From Epilithonimonas lactis (lineage in GTDB: Bacteria; Bacteroidota; Bacteroidia; Flavobacteriales; Weeksellaceae), in assembly GCF_900110605.1 (NCBI RefSeq), contig NZ_FOFI01000003.1, positions 434,001-498,000 on the forward strand: a stretch of DNA of 64,000 nucleotides. Reading direction: 5' to 3'. Below the pieces are notes generated by a model. That model saw only the letters and a list, made by a program, of their open reading frames with translations. It was not told the DNA's origin and did not search any database. Below are positions 46,261-55,844 of the stretch, one piece after another. Both the position numbers and the translations under genes were made by a program. Each line of letters starts with the position of its first letter. The first letter of the stretch is position 1.

Positions 46261-47265
46261 ATGAACGCATCAAATCGCTACAAAGTTTCCCACTTCATCA
46301 TGTGGAGTCGCGAGAAAATCATCAAAATGCTCATCATCAGCACAATCCCAACATTGCTATTTTACTTTTTGGGCTGGAAATGGCTGGCAATTCCGTGGGT
46401 TCCCATTGCACTTTTGGGAACGGCGACCGCTTTTATTTCCGGATTCAGGAATACACAGACCTATGGCAGACTTTGGGAGGCGAGGCAAATCTATGGCTCC
46501 ATCATCAACAACAGTCGGAGTTTTGGAATCATGGTCAAAGATTTCATCAGACAAAATAATTCTGATGAGGAAAAACGCTTGCACAAAGAATTGTTCTATC
46601 GTCATTTTGCTTGGTTGACCGCTTTGAGGTTTCAATTGCGGGAAGTGAAAGCTTGGGAAAATGTGAAAACACGACCTTACAACAGACGTTATCTTCAATA
46701 TTATAAAGTTCCGGAATGGGAATCTGAACTTGGCGAAGAATTGAAAAATTACATTGATCAAAACGAAATCAATTTCCTCCTTGAAAAGAAAAACCGAGCA
46801 ACACAACTCATTACCTTGCAATCCGAAGCCTTGAGGAAACTGCATGAGTCAGACTTTGTTAATGATTTTAATTACACGGCTTTGGAAAATCAGTTAAGAG
46901 ATTTTTATGACCAACAAGGCAAATGCGAGAGAATCAAGAATTTTCCCTATCCAAGACAGTTTTCCACGATCAATACGTACTTCACAAATCTTTTCTGCAT
47001 CCTCTTACCTTTGGGTTTTCTGAATGAATTTGCAAAATTGGAAAACAATTACATTTGGCTGACGATTCCCTTCAGCATGTTGTTGGGTTGGGTCTTTTTG
47101 GTTTTGGAACAGATCGGCGAAAGTTGCGAAAACCCTTTTGAAGGCGGTGCGAACGATGTTCCGATTTCCCAGATCAGCCGAATGATAGAGATCGATATGC
47201 GTGATATGTTGAATGAGAAAGACCTACCACAAGCAATCCAACCTACAAACGGACTATTGTTGTAA
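46261..47265 (+). CDS. Bestrophin-family chloride channel
   Basis: A 334-residue bestrophin/UPF0187 (YneE-like) inner-membrane anion channel. Family marks are the FISGFRNTQTYGRLWEARQIYGSIINNSR segment after TM2 (read in two parts) and the C-terminal region with GESCENPFEGGANDVPISQISRMIEID. Four hydrophobic segments are visible. The physiological ion is not known. Confidence 0.92.
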   Translation: MNASNRYKVSHFIMWSREKIIKMLIISTIPTLLFYFLGWKWLAIPWVPIALLGTATAFISGFRNTQTYGRLWEARQIYGSIINNSRSFGIMVKDFIRQNNSDEEKRLHKELFYRHFAWLTALRFQLREVKAWENVKTRPYNRRYLQYYKVPEWESELGEELKNYIDQNEINFLLEKKNRATQLITLQSEALRKLHESDFVNDFNYTALENQLRDFYDQQGKCERIKNFPYPRQFSTINTYFTNLFCILLPLGFLNEFAKLENNYIWLTIPFSMLLGWVFLVLEQIGESCENPFEGGANDVPISQISRMIEIDMRDMLNEKDLPQAIQPTNGLLL

Positions 47266-47333
47266 AAGATTTCGATGATTTTAAGAATCAAGTTTCAGCA
47301 TTTTTATATAACTTACAATAAATCTTTTCCTTA

Positions 47334-47852
47334 ATGAAATCTATCCTCTATTTCCTAGTTGCAATCTGCTTGGTTTCCTGTATCAGAAGTGATATGGACC
47401 TCAAAACTTTGCAAAGTCTCATCAGCAAAAACAGCTTTACCAACAAGCTAAATGTCAACGACGAGATGAAATTCTACCGACCAGACGGCGTTCAGGATAT
47501 AGAGTTCGAAGATTTCTTGAGTGACAATGAGGTCGTCGCAATTGACCAAGGCGATTTCAATCAAGATGGCGAGGAAGATTACATAGCCAATGTCGTCAAC
47601 AATTTTAACCGAAGCTCTGTTGCACCGCCAGAATTCTTCCCTATTGTGATTACACTGAAAAACGGAAAATACTTCATCTACAAATTAGACAAGTTCTACG
47701 ACGCAAAATCTGCAGGTAAAAAACTGACGATAGACGACAAAGATTACGTCCTCTTTTTCCATCGAGAGCCAGAGGAAAATATGAAAATCAAACAGGATAC
47801 TTTCAGATTCGTCAATAATATTTTGGAACAATACAGTAAAATTCAAGAATAA
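47334..47852 (+). CDS. Lipoprotein with acidic EF-hand/FG-GAP-like motif
   Basis: A 172-residue lipoprotein of unknown function with lipobox LVSC (cysteine 16). A DQGDFNQDGEEDYIANV stretch resembles the calcium-binding loop of FG-GAP/VCBS or dockerin-type motifs. No other domain is recognised. It lies 7 bases upstream of the GH43 gene, so the two are almost surely cotranscribed. Confidence 0.7.
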   Translation: MKSILYFLVAICLVSCIRSDMDLKTLQSLISKNSFTNKLNVNDEMKFYRPDGVQDIEFEDFLSDNEVVAIDQGDFNQDGEEDYIANVVNNFNRSSVAPPEFFPIVITLKNGKYFIYKLDKFYDAKSAGKKLTIDDKDYVLFFHREPEENMKIKQDTFRFVNNILEQYSKIQE

Positions 47853-47859
47853 AATTCAA

Positions 47860-49620
47860 ATGAAATTAAAAACAATTTTTACGTTCGTAATCTTACTTTT
47901 CATTGGTCAGATTTCTGCGCAACAAAAAACCTATTGCAATCCCATCAACATCGATTATGGCTACACGCCTTTCGAAGTTTTCTCAAGACAAGGGAAACAC
48001 CGCGCAACGGCCGACCCGGTGATTGTCAATTTTCAGAAAAAGCTTTTCTTATTTTCCACGAATCAGGAAGGCTATTGGCATTCTGATGATATGCTGAATT
48101 GGAAATTCGTTCACAGAAAATTCCTTCTCGATAACAAATACACCCACGATTTGAACGCACCCGCAGTTTGGGCGATGAAAGATACTTTGTACGTTTTCGG
48201 TTCCACTTGGGAACAGGATTTTCCGATTTGGAAAAGCACCAATCCAACCAAAGACGATTGGAAAATCGCTGTCGATACTTTGAAGGTTGGTGCTTGGGAC
48301 CCAGCTTTTCATTATGATGAGGACAAAAACAAATTGTATTTATACTGGGGTTCGAGCAACGAATGGCCACTTCTAGGAACCGAAATCAAAACCAAAACAA
48401 TGCAATCGGAAGGTTTCGTAAAACCGATTTTAAGATTGAAACCAGAAGACCACGGCTGGGAAAGATTTGGCGAATACAATGACAATGTTTTCCTTCAACC
48501 GTTTGTAGAAGGTGCCTGGATGACGAAGTACAAAGACAAATACTATATGCAATATGGCGCGCCAGCTACAGAATTCAGTGGATATTCTGACGGTGTTTAC
48601 GTTTCTAAAAATCCATTGGAAGGTTTTGAATATCAACAACATAATCCATTTTCGTACAAACCCGGTGGATTTGCAAGAGGCGCTGGCCACGGTGCAACTT
48701 TCGAAGATAATTTTGGGAATTGGTGGCACGTTTCCACGATTTTCATTTCGACCAAAAACAATTTTGAAAGACGTTTGGGAATCTGGCCAACTGGCTTCGA
48801 CAAGGACGACGTGATGTACACCAACACAGCTTACGGCGATTATCCGACTTTGCTTCCGCAATATGCGCAAGGAAAAGATTTTACCAAAGGATTGTTCCCA
48901 GGTTGGATGCTTTTGAATTACAACAAACCCGTTCAGGTTTCCTCAACTTTGGGCGGTTATCAGGCCAATCTTGCGGTCGATGAAGATATTAAAACCTATT
49001 GGAGCGCTAAAACCGGAAATTCCGGTGAATGGTTTCAAACTGATTTGGGCGAAGTTTCCACGATTAATGCTATCCAGGTGAATTATGCTGACCAAGATGC
49101 TGAGTTTATGGGAAAAACGCTTGGCAAAATGCACCAATACAAAATCTATGGTTCCAATGACGGCAAAAAATGGACGGTGATTGTCGATAAATCAAAAAAC
49201 CAAACCGACGTTCCACACGATTACATCGAACTTGAAAAACATGCAAAAGCAAGATTCCTGAAAATGGAAAACCTGAAAATGCCGACAGGAAAATTTGCAT
49301 TGAGCGGATTCCGAGTTTTTGGAAAAGGCGCCGGAGCAAAACCTGCGAAAGTTCAAAACTTCGTTCCACTGCGCGCTGACCCGAAAAAATATGGTGAAAG
49401 AAGAAGCATTTGGTTCAAATGGCAACAGAATTCTGACGCTGACGGCTACGTTATCTATTGGGGAAAATCGCCAGACAAATTGTACGGAAGCATTATGGTT
49501 TACGGTAAAAATGAATACTTTTTCAATGGAGCCGACAGAACCGATTCCTATTATTTCCAAATCGAAGCTTTCAATGCCAACGGAATCTCTGAAAGAACAG
49601 AGGTTGTAAAATCGGAATAA
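47860..49620 (+). CDS. Secreted GH43-family glycosidase with discoidin and Fn3 domains
   Basis: A 586-residue exported glycosidase-like protein. A signal peptide ends near QISAQ. The five-bladed propeller region (about 45-340) has candidate catalytic residues Asp52 (TADPVIV), Asp147 (GAWDPAF) and Glu217 (FVEGAW), consistent with GH43. An F5/8 type C (discoidin) domain follows (about 352-485, with the DEDIKTYWSAK and WFQTDLGE marks), then a C-terminal fibronectin type III-like domain (about 495-586). There is no T9SS sorting domain. Likely action is on arabinose-, xylose- or galactose-containing glycans. Confidence 0.88.
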   Translation: MKLKTIFTFVILLFIGQISAQQKTYCNPINIDYGYTPFEVFSRQGKHRATADPVIVNFQKKLFLFSTNQEGYWHSDDMLNWKFVHRKFLLDNKYTHDLNAPAVWAMKDTLYVFGSTWEQDFPIWKSTNPTKDDWKIAVDTLKVGAWDPAFHYDEDKNKLYLYWGSSNEWPLLGTEIKTKTMQSEGFVKPILRLKPEDHGWERFGEYNDNVFLQPFVEGAWMTKYKDKYYMQYGAPATEFSGYSDGVYVSKNPLEGFEYQQHNPFSYKPGGFARGAGHGATFEDNFGNWWHVSTIFISTKNNFERRLGIWPTGFDKDDVMYTNTAYGDYPTLLPQYAQGKDFTKGLFPGWMLLNYNKPVQVSSTLGGYQANLAVDEDIKTYWSAKTGNSGEWFQTDLGEVSTINAIQVNYADQDAEFMGKTLGKMHQYKIYGSNDGKKWTVIVDKSKNQTDVPHDYIELEKHAKARFLKMENLKMPTGKFALSGFRVFGKGAGAKPAKVQNFVPLRADPKKYGERRSIWFKWQQNSDADGYVIYWGKSPDKLYGSIMVYGKNEYFFNGADRTDSYYFQIEAFNANGISERTEVVKSE

Positions 49621-49647
49621 ATTTTTAACTTTTTTAATCAAAAATTC

Positions 49648-49685
49648 AAGCTTTCGGAGTCATTCTTCGAAAGCTTTTTTATTTT
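49648..49685 (+). terminator. Terminator after the GH43 gene
   Basis: AAGCTTTCG (49648) pairs with CGAAAGCTT (49668), followed by a T-run. It separates the GH43 unit from the amidoligase cluster. Confidence 0.85.
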
Positions 49686-49853
49686 TATTAATATGATTTC
49701 GAAATATTAAATTTTCATTAATTCAATGATTTTTAATTTTAGATTAATATTCAATAATAAACCGATATTTTTAAAGAAAAAAACTCAACATTATTCGATT
49801 AATAGAAATAATTTTATAAATTTATAACTCATTAAAGAGAATTAAAAATAAGA

Positions 49854-50978
49854 ATGGAGTTTTTTCTGAAGTCAGAAGACAATGATGACCGAGCGATTTT
49901 CATTACCGGAAATTTTAACAAGTGGAATCCGCGCGATTCCAAATTTGAATTGGAAAAATTGGATGATAGCAATTATTACATCCACATTCCCGATGAACAA
50001 CTGAGTGATGAGATAGAATTTAAATTTACAAAAGGCGGTTGGGAAAATGTAGAAATAGACAAATATGACAGCATTACGCCCAATAGAAAAGCAAGAAAAG
50101 AGGACAAAAAAGTCCAGGTCAATATAGAAAAATGGCGACTGAACTGGGGACCTTTCAAGAAGGAATTTTTCCCGACGGTGGAATTGGTAGATGAGGCGTT
50201 TTACATTCCTCAGCTCGATAAGACCAGGAAAGTTTGGGCGCTTTTGCCTTTTGATTATCACAAATCTGAGAAAACTTATCCTGTGCTTTACCTTCAGGAT
50301 GCGCAGAATTTGTTTAATGAAGGCTCGGCTTATGGCAATTGGGAAATTGATAAAAAGTTAGCGCTTCTGGCAGAATACGGACGAGGCGAACTCATCGTCA
50401 TCGCCGTAGAACACGGGAACAACGACAGAATCAAGGAATATATTTTTGACAATGATGCCGTCACAAAAGATGCGGAAGGCAAAAAATATCTCAGGTTCAT
50501 CACAGACACGTTGAAACCTTGGATTGACAGAAATTACAGAACCAAAAAAGACCGTGAAAATACGGGAATCGGCGGAAGTTCTTTGGGTGGTTTGATTAGT
50601 ATTTATGGTGGATTTCTCTATCCGGAAGTCTATTCAAAATTGTTGATTTTTTCACCGTCGCTTTGGGTGGAACCAGAGAATGACTTTCCGATGATTAGCT
50701 TCAGTAATCCTTATAAAATCAAGGTTTATCTGTACGGCGGACGGCAAGAAGGCTCCAGAATGGTCGGAAGAATCAGGCTTTTCGAGAAATCTTTGAAACG
50801 ACTGAATGCTCAGAAATTGTTTGATTTTGAAGTGAAAACCAATATCAACGAGCAAGGAACGCACCAGGAATTCTATTGGTCCCAGGAATTCCCAAGAGCT
50901 GTAGAATGGCTGTTCATCGACAGTTTGGAAAGTCCAGTGAAAGCAAAAGATGAATTAGGAAATGACATCAAAAACTAA
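49854..50978 (+). CDS. E-set/CBM48-like esterase (enterochelin esterase type)
   Basis: First gene of the cluster, 374 residues, no signal peptide. An N-terminal immunoglobulin-like E-set domain (about 1-85, with FITGNFNKWNP as in glycogen-binding domains) is followed by an alpha/beta hydrolase of the esterase D/Fes group. The nucleophile is Ser243 in GGSSLGG. A histidine in EQGTHQEFYW completes the likely triad. Such enzymes hydrolyse esters in oligomeric conjugates. In this context it may release a finished or recycled product. It is 84 bases upstream of the M17 gene. Confidence 0.88.
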   Translation: MEFFLKSEDNDDRAIFITGNFNKWNPRDSKFELEKLDDSNYYIHIPDEQLSDEIEFKFTKGGWENVEIDKYDSITPNRKARKEDKKVQVNIEKWRLNWGPFKKEFFPTVELVDEAFYIPQLDKTRKVWALLPFDYHKSEKTYPVLYLQDAQNLFNEGSAYGNWEIDKKLALLAEYGRGELIVIAVEHGNNDRIKEYIFDNDAVTKDAEGKKYLRFITDTLKPWIDRNYRTKKDRENTGIGGSSLGGLISIYGGFLYPEVYSKLLIFSPSLWVEPENDFPMISFSNPYKIKVYLYGGRQEGSRMVGRIRLFEKSLKRLNAQKLFDFEVKTNINEQGTHQEFYWSQEFPRAVEWLFIDSLESPVKAKDELGNDIKN

Positions 50979-50988
50979 AACCCTACAA

Positions 50989-51035
50989 GTCCCATCGGGA
51001 CGAAAAATTTTTTAGCATAGGAATTTATTCCTATG
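50989..51035. repeat. Double hairpin between esterase and peptidase genes
   Basis: GTCCC-ATC-GGGAC at 50989-51001, then A/T-rich bases, then CATAGGAA-TTTA-TTCCTATG at 51016-51035. Both stems are perfect. It could act as an mRNA element or attenuator between cluster genes. Confidence 0.6.
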
Positions 51036-51062
51036 GATTTAATGTGAAATGATGAAGTAATT

Positions 51063-52469
51063 ATGATTAAAATCTACAATAAAAAAGAAACAACCACACA
51101 AAATATATTCCTGTTCAGCGAAGACGATTGGGAGCAGGAAAAATCGAATTACCCGAATACGGAACATTTCTTCAATGGAAAAAAAAGCGAGGTTTTCATA
51201 AAAACGGATTCCAACGAAATCAATTTTTTCATTGGAATCGGGAAAGATTCAAAAGGTTTTGAAATCCAGGCTGTAGCGAACAAATTTGCGAACAATTATA
51301 AAAAAAATCTGCAAGCTGTTCCGACTTCTGTTCATTCAAAATTAGGATTTCATTTGATTGAAGAATTTGTAAAAGGTCTGTTCTTGGGAACTTACCTCTA
51401 CCCTTTTGAAAAATCGCATCCATTTTGGCAAGAAAATTTTGAACTTCATTTTGAAAATATTTCGGAAGAAGAAGCCAAAAATTTAGCCTTAAAAACCGAA
51501 GCCCTTTGCAACGGACAATTTGCCGGAATGGAATGGCTGAACAAACCTGCGAACCACAAAAAGGTCGACCAAATCTCAGAATTTCTGAAATCTACCGCAG
51601 AAAAATATGGTTTGAATTACAAATCATTGAACCGAGAAGCATCCATCAAAGAAGGTTTGGGCGCGTTTGTATCAGTCAATCAGGGAAGTTCGCAGGAAGC
51701 TTCTTTTACGATTTTGGAATATAAATCTGAAAAAGAGAACGCCAAAACCATTGGTTTGGTTGGAAAATGCGTCTTGTTCGACACGGGCGGAATTTCCATC
51801 AAAGGTTCTGCAAATCTGCATTATATGAAAAGTGATATGGGCGGAGCGAGCGCTGTGATTGGTTCTTTGATTACAGCTTCGGAACTCAAACTTCCCGTGA
51901 ATATCATTGCAATCCTGCCGATTACGGACAATGCGGTTTCGGAAAAAGCGTATTTACCAAGCGACGTGATTACGGCTTACAATGGAAAAACGATTGAAGT
52001 CTTGGACACCGATGCGGAAGGCAGAATGACGCTTGCAGACGGACTTTCGTACTTGTCAAAGAATTATGAAACCGATGTTCTGATTGATTTGGCAACCTTG
52101 ACTGGAAGTTCCGTTCGAATGTTCGGTTACACTTGTGGCGCCTACTTTTCCAACAATGACGATTTGAAAAAATCATTGGAAAAGTCTGCAGATAAAACCA
52201 ATCAGAGGATTTGGAATTTGCCACTTTGGGATGTCTGGAAAGACGATTTCACTTCGGATGTTGCAGATTATAAGAACATTTCGATGAAGCCTTTTGGGGA
52301 TTGCATTGTTGCTGCAAAATTTTTGGAGCAATTTATAGAAGGTCATCAGAATTGGGCGCATCTCGATATTGCTGGCGTCGCTTTTGGAAATGTTGGTTAT
52401 GCGAAAGATAAGGCAGCGACAGGTTATGGCGTGCAATTGCTTTTGGATTTTATTGAGAATTATAATTAG
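51063..52469 (+). CDS. M17 leucyl aminopeptidase
   Basis: A 468-residue dinuclear metal aminopeptidase, cytosolic. Metal and catalytic residues of PepA are preserved: Lys235 and Asp240 (VGKCVLFDTGGISIKGS), Lys247, Asp258 (SDMGG), and Asp317, Glu319, Arg321 in DTDAEGRM. The first residue of the usual NTDAEGR is Asp here. The enzyme cleaves N-terminal residues from peptides, so it could trim or recycle the product of the neighbouring ligases. Confidence 0.95.
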   Translation: MIKIYNKKETTTQNIFLFSEDDWEQEKSNYPNTEHFFNGKKSEVFIKTDSNEINFFIGIGKDSKGFEIQAVANKFANNYKKNLQAVPTSVHSKLGFHLIEEFVKGLFLGTYLYPFEKSHPFWQENFELHFENISEEEAKNLALKTEALCNGQFAGMEWLNKPANHKKVDQISEFLKSTAEKYGLNYKSLNREASIKEGLGAFVSVNQGSSQEASFTILEYKSEKENAKTIGLVGKCVLFDTGGISIKGSANLHYMKSDMGGASAVIGSLITASELKLPVNIIAILPITDNAVSEKAYLPSDVITAYNGKTIEVLDTDAEGRMTLADGLSYLSKNYETDVLIDLATLTGSSVRMFGYTCGAYFSNNDDLKKSLEKSADKTNQRIWNLPLWDVWKDDFTSDVADYKNISMKPFGDCIVAAKFLEQFIEGHQNWAHLDIAGVAFGNVGYAKDKAATGYGVQLLLDFIENYN

Positions 52470-52537
52470 CAAAATGCGATTAGCTTATTGCGTTTTGCTT
52501 TTAACTAAATTAAAAACTAATCACAAATAAGAATATC

Positions 52538-52571
52538 AGACTTCGGACATCCGACTTCTGACTTCCGACAA
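52538..52571 (+). repeat. CTTCGGACATCCGACTTCTG-type word repeat
   Basis: The spacer before the first ATP-grasp gene is made of repeated GACTTC/GGACATCC/GACTTCC words. A similar stretch with CAGATTTCCAACATCGG lies at 54628-54664. Confidence 0.4.
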
Positions 52572-52584
52572 AAAATAAACGAAT

Positions 52585-53790
52585 ATGGAAAAAACAATTG
52601 TCTGCATCTCCTGCTATTACAAAGGTTACGACTTTATGGACGAGTGCAAAAAGCTTGGAAACAAAGTTATTCTCATCACATCAGAAAACCTGAAAGAAAA
52701 AAACTGGCCTTGGCACGCGATAGACGAGGTTTATTATATGCCGGAAATAGAAGCTTCGGTTTGGAATCTGGACCATCTGGTACAAGGTTTCGCATATTTG
52801 ATGAAAAATCATCAGATAGATGCAGTGATTGCTTTGGATGATTTTGATGTGGAAAAAGCGGCGATGATTCGTGAAACCTACCGTATTCCGGGAATGGGAC
52901 AAACGACGCACCGTTATTTCCGAGACAAGCTGGCAATGCGCCAACAGGCAAAGGACAACGGGATTTCCGTACCCGAATTTTCATCGATTTTCAATGATGC
53001 AAAATTGCATAAGTTCACGCAGGATGTTCCCGGACCTTGGGTTTTGAAACCACGTTCCGAAGCTTCTGCCAGTGGCATTATCAAAATAAATTCTGCCGAA
53101 GAACTTTGGCCAGCGGTGGAAAATCTGGGCGACGAGCGTTTCAAATTTTTGCTGGAAGCGTTCAAACCTGGCGATGTCTACCACGTGGATTGTTTGGTTT
53201 ACAACAAAGAAATCGTGTTTTCCTGCTTCTCAAAATACCTTTCTCCACCGATGAAAGTGTCACACGAAGGTGGTGTTTTCCGAACCAAAACTTTGGATAA
53301 AAAATCTGAAGAAGCGATTGGTTTAGAAAAAATCAACAAAGAGGTTTTGGATAAATTCGGGATTCAAAATGGGGCAACACACAGCGAATATATCCGAGGA
53401 ACTGATGGTCAATACTACTTTTTGGAAACTTCATCCAGAGTGGGTGGCGCGCACATTCCCGATATGGTGGAAGCAGCAACTGGTGTCAACATTTGGAGAG
53501 AATGGGCAAAATTGGAAAATGCATTATTGGACGGCGAAAAATACACGGTTGAAGAAACTCAGAAATTATATTCCGGATTGATTGTTTCGCTTGCCAAAGA
53601 AAAACACTCGAACACGGATGATTTGAATAATGAGCACGTGGAAAAATTCTTGCCAATCGACTATCACATCGGAATTGTTTACAAGGCCAAAACAGCTGAT
53701 ATCATTGAAGAAAGATTGGACGAAGCGGCCTTAATCGTCACCGAGCAAATTTTGAATATTCTGCCTCCCAAAGACAAACCAACGAATTAA
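52585..53790 (+). CDS. ATP-grasp ligase, carboxylase-like
   Basis: A 401-residue ATP-grasp enzyme, which joins a carboxylate to an amine via an acyl phosphate. The N-terminal Rossmann-like domain (1-90) is followed by an ATP-grasp core (about 105-320) with Lys155 in GPWVLKPRSEAS. The metal site has Glu268 and Glu281, but the motif ETSSRVGGAH has Ser283 where Asn is usual. No family name is assigned with confidence; overall it is PurK/biotin-carboxylase-like. It is the first of three ATP-grasp genes in the cluster. Confidence 0.88.
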   Translation: MEKTIVCISCYYKGYDFMDECKKLGNKVILITSENLKEKNWPWHAIDEVYYMPEIEASVWNLDHLVQGFAYLMKNHQIDAVIALDDFDVEKAAMIRETYRIPGMGQTTHRYFRDKLAMRQQAKDNGISVPEFSSIFNDAKLHKFTQDVPGPWVLKPRSEASASGIIKINSAEELWPAVENLGDERFKFLLEAFKPGDVYHVDCLVYNKEIVFSCFSKYLSPPMKVSHEGGVFRTKTLDKKSEEAIGLEKINKEVLDKFGIQNGATHSEYIRGTDGQYYFLETSSRVGGAHIPDMVEAATGVNIWREWAKLENALLDGEKYTVEETQKLYSGLIVSLAKEKHSNTDDLNNEHVEKFLPIDYHIGIVYKAKTADIIEERLDEAALIVTEQILNILPPKDKPTN

Positions 53791-53833
53791 AATTTCAGTT
53801 AAGGCTTCGAGAACCTCAGCCTGACAGCAGGTT

Positions 53834-53875
53834 TAATTAATCATTCATCAATTATCATTCATCATTTATAAATAA
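53834..53875 (+). repeat. ATCATTCATC-type word repeat
   Basis: The spacer between ATP-grasp 1 and esterase 2 consists of AATCATTCATC, AATTATCATTCATC and ATTTATAAATAA words, like those at 32547 and 56948. Confidence 0.4.
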
Positions 53876-53878
53876 GGT

Positions 53879-54592
53879 ATGCCTCAAATTACACATACAG
53901 ATTACTACTCACATATTCTTGGGATGAGCCTCCAGGTGGAAGTTACCGGACATTTTGGAACTCCGGTGATTATGTTCCCGACTTCACAGGGTTCTTACAC
54001 TCAGAATGCGGATTTCCATCTCAACGGAAGCATTTCTCATTTTACAGACAATGGAATTTTGAAATTATTCAATATCCAAACCATCGACAAATTCAGTTTT
54101 TACGACAAAGGGATTTCACCTTACGAAAGAATCCGGAATTACGAAATGTACGTTCAGTTCTTGGTTCAGGAGTTCATTCCGTACATTCAGAGAACGCATA
54201 ATACGCATCGTGTAGTGGTGGCTGGCGCAAGTTTCGGTGGTTATCACGCCGCCAATTTCGCATTCAGGTTTCCAGATTTGGTTTCTCACCTTTTCTGTCT
54301 GTCTGGCGCATTTTCTATCAGAAGTTTTATGGATGGTTACGACGACCAACTTATCTATTTCAATTGCCCAGACGAATTTATCAAGAATGATGAAGCTTGG
54401 AAGTACAAACACATGCACATCGTCCTCAGCACTTCCGACCGTGATATTTGCTTGGAACCAACGAGAAAGATGGCGGGAATACTGACCTCAAAAGGCATCA
54501 ACCATTGGTACGACGAACAAAAATGGATAGACCACGATTGGGTGCTTTGGCGAATGGTTTTCCCGAAATTCATTGGAAGATTTTTCGGATAG
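53879..54592 (+). CDS. Alpha/beta-hydrolase esterase
   Basis: A 237-residue cytosolic esterase of the esterase D family. The nucleophile is Ser118 in AGASFGGYHA. A later WIDHDWVLWR stretch holds the likely catalytic histidine. It is shorter than the first esterase and lacks the E-set domain. Its place between two ATP-grasp genes suggests action on an ester or activated intermediate of the pathway; this is inference. Confidence 0.88.
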   Translation: MPQITHTDYYSHILGMSLQVEVTGHFGTPVIMFPTSQGSYTQNADFHLNGSISHFTDNGILKLFNIQTIDKFSFYDKGISPYERIRNYEMYVQFLVQEFIPYIQRTHNTHRVVVAGASFGGYHAANFAFRFPDLVSHLFCLSGAFSIRSFMDGYDDQLIYFNCPDEFIKNDEAWKYKHMHIVLSTSDRDICLEPTRKMAGILTSKGINHWYDEQKWIDHDWVLWRMVFPKFIGRFFG

Positions 54593-54682
54593 TCAAAACT
54601 CAAATCAAATTTAAAATAACAACAAATCACAATAACTTCAGATTTCCAACATCGGATTTCTGACAATCAAAAAACAAAAATT

Positions 54683-55633
54683 ATGGCAAAAAAAATTGGA
54701 ATTTTATTCGGAATGGAAGACACTTTTCCGTGGGCATTCATTGATAAAGTTAATGAGCTTGGCAAAGGCGAATATATCGCAGAACCCGTTCAAATCGACA
54801 AATTGGAACAAGGCGCAGATTATGGCTACGCTGTGATTATCGACAGAATTTCGCAAGACGTTCCGTTCTACAGAGCTTATTTGAAAAACGCGGCAGTGAG
54901 CGGAACTTACGTCATCAACAATCCATTTTGGTGGAGCGCAGATGAGAAATTCTTCAACAATGCCTTGATGCTGAAAATCGGAATTCCATTGCCAAAAACG
55001 GTGTTGCTCCCTTCTTATGAAAGACCGACTAACACTTCGGAAACTTCATTCAGAAACTTGAAATTCCCGCACGATTGGGAATATATTTTCGATTACGTTG
55101 GATTTCCAGCTTATATGAAACCGCACGATGGTGGCGGCTGGAGAAATGTTTACCGAGTTGAAAGTCCGGAAGATATGTGGGCAAAACACGCTGAGACAGA
55201 ACAATTGGTAATGATGGTGCAGGAAGAAATCGTTTTCGAGGATTACTATCGTGTTTATTGCTTAGGCAGAAAATACGTTCACATTATGCCTTACGAGCCG
55301 AGAAATCCACACCATTTGAGATATGCAACCACGCATCAAACCGAAGGCGCTGCAAGAGAAAAATTGCTTAAAACCATCACAGATTACACTTTGAAAATGA
55401 ATGAAGCTTTAGGCTACGATTTCAACACCGTGGAATTTGCTGTGAGAGACGGCATTCCTTACGCGATTGACTTCTGTAATCCAGCGCCGGATGCTGACAA
55501 AAATTCTGTGGGAGAAGAGAACTTTGCTTGGATTGTAGAACATTCTGCAAAATTGGCGATTGAAAAAGCAAAAGATTACAAACCAGGAAAAGTAAATATC
55601 AACTGGGGAAAATTTGTGACCAATAAACTTTAA
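54683..55633 (+). CDS. RimK-like ATP-grasp ligase
   Basis: A 316-residue ATP-grasp enzyme. The ATP-binding lysine 146 is in YMKPHDGGGW, and the metal-binding residues are Glu251 (NTVEFAVRDG), Asp263 and Asn266 in AIDFCNPAPDAD. The GIPYAIDF-NPAPDAD pattern is characteristic of an uncharacterised ATP-grasp group I associate with amidoligase clusters. It probably forms an amide or peptide bond with an amine donor. A 211-base gap with a repeat element separates it from the YbdK-like gene. Confidence 0.88.
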   Translation: MAKKIGILFGMEDTFPWAFIDKVNELGKGEYIAEPVQIDKLEQGADYGYAVIIDRISQDVPFYRAYLKNAAVSGTYVINNPFWWSADEKFFNNALMLKIGIPLPKTVLLPSYERPTNTSETSFRNLKFPHDWEYIFDYVGFPAYMKPHDGGGWRNVYRVESPEDMWAKHAETEQLVMMVQEEIVFEDYYRVYCLGRKYVHIMPYEPRNPHHLRYATTHQTEGAAREKLLKTITDYTLKMNEALGYDFNTVEFAVRDGIPYAIDFCNPAPDADKNSVGEENFAWIVEHSAKLAIEKAKDYKPGKVNINWGKFVTNKL

Positions 55634-55681
55634 AACTGAACTAACTAATATTTAGTGACACAATTTGGAACGCCGAATCGT

Positions 55682-55788
55682 CGCAGCCCGACTTGAGCGG
55701 AAATCCTTTTTTGCGTGTACTCAAGTTCTATTTAGAAGGAAATCTTGGGCAAAAAAGATTGGGAGCGGAAGGCGGAAAAGCTGCCCAA
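55682..55788 (+). repeat. Structured intergenic repeat element, copy E
   Basis: GCAGCCCGACTTGAGCGG and GGGAGCGGAAGGCGG...AGCTGCCC arms. The centre holds ATCCTTTTTTGC (55703) pairing with GCAAAAAAGAT (55749). Outside, ACAATTTGG and CCAAATTGT add a 9-base outer stem. It lies between two cluster genes on the same strand. Confidence 0.75.
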
Positions 55789-55844
55789 ATTGTATCATTA
55801 ATAAAGTAACGACTAACTAACTTTAACTAACAAACACAAATAAT

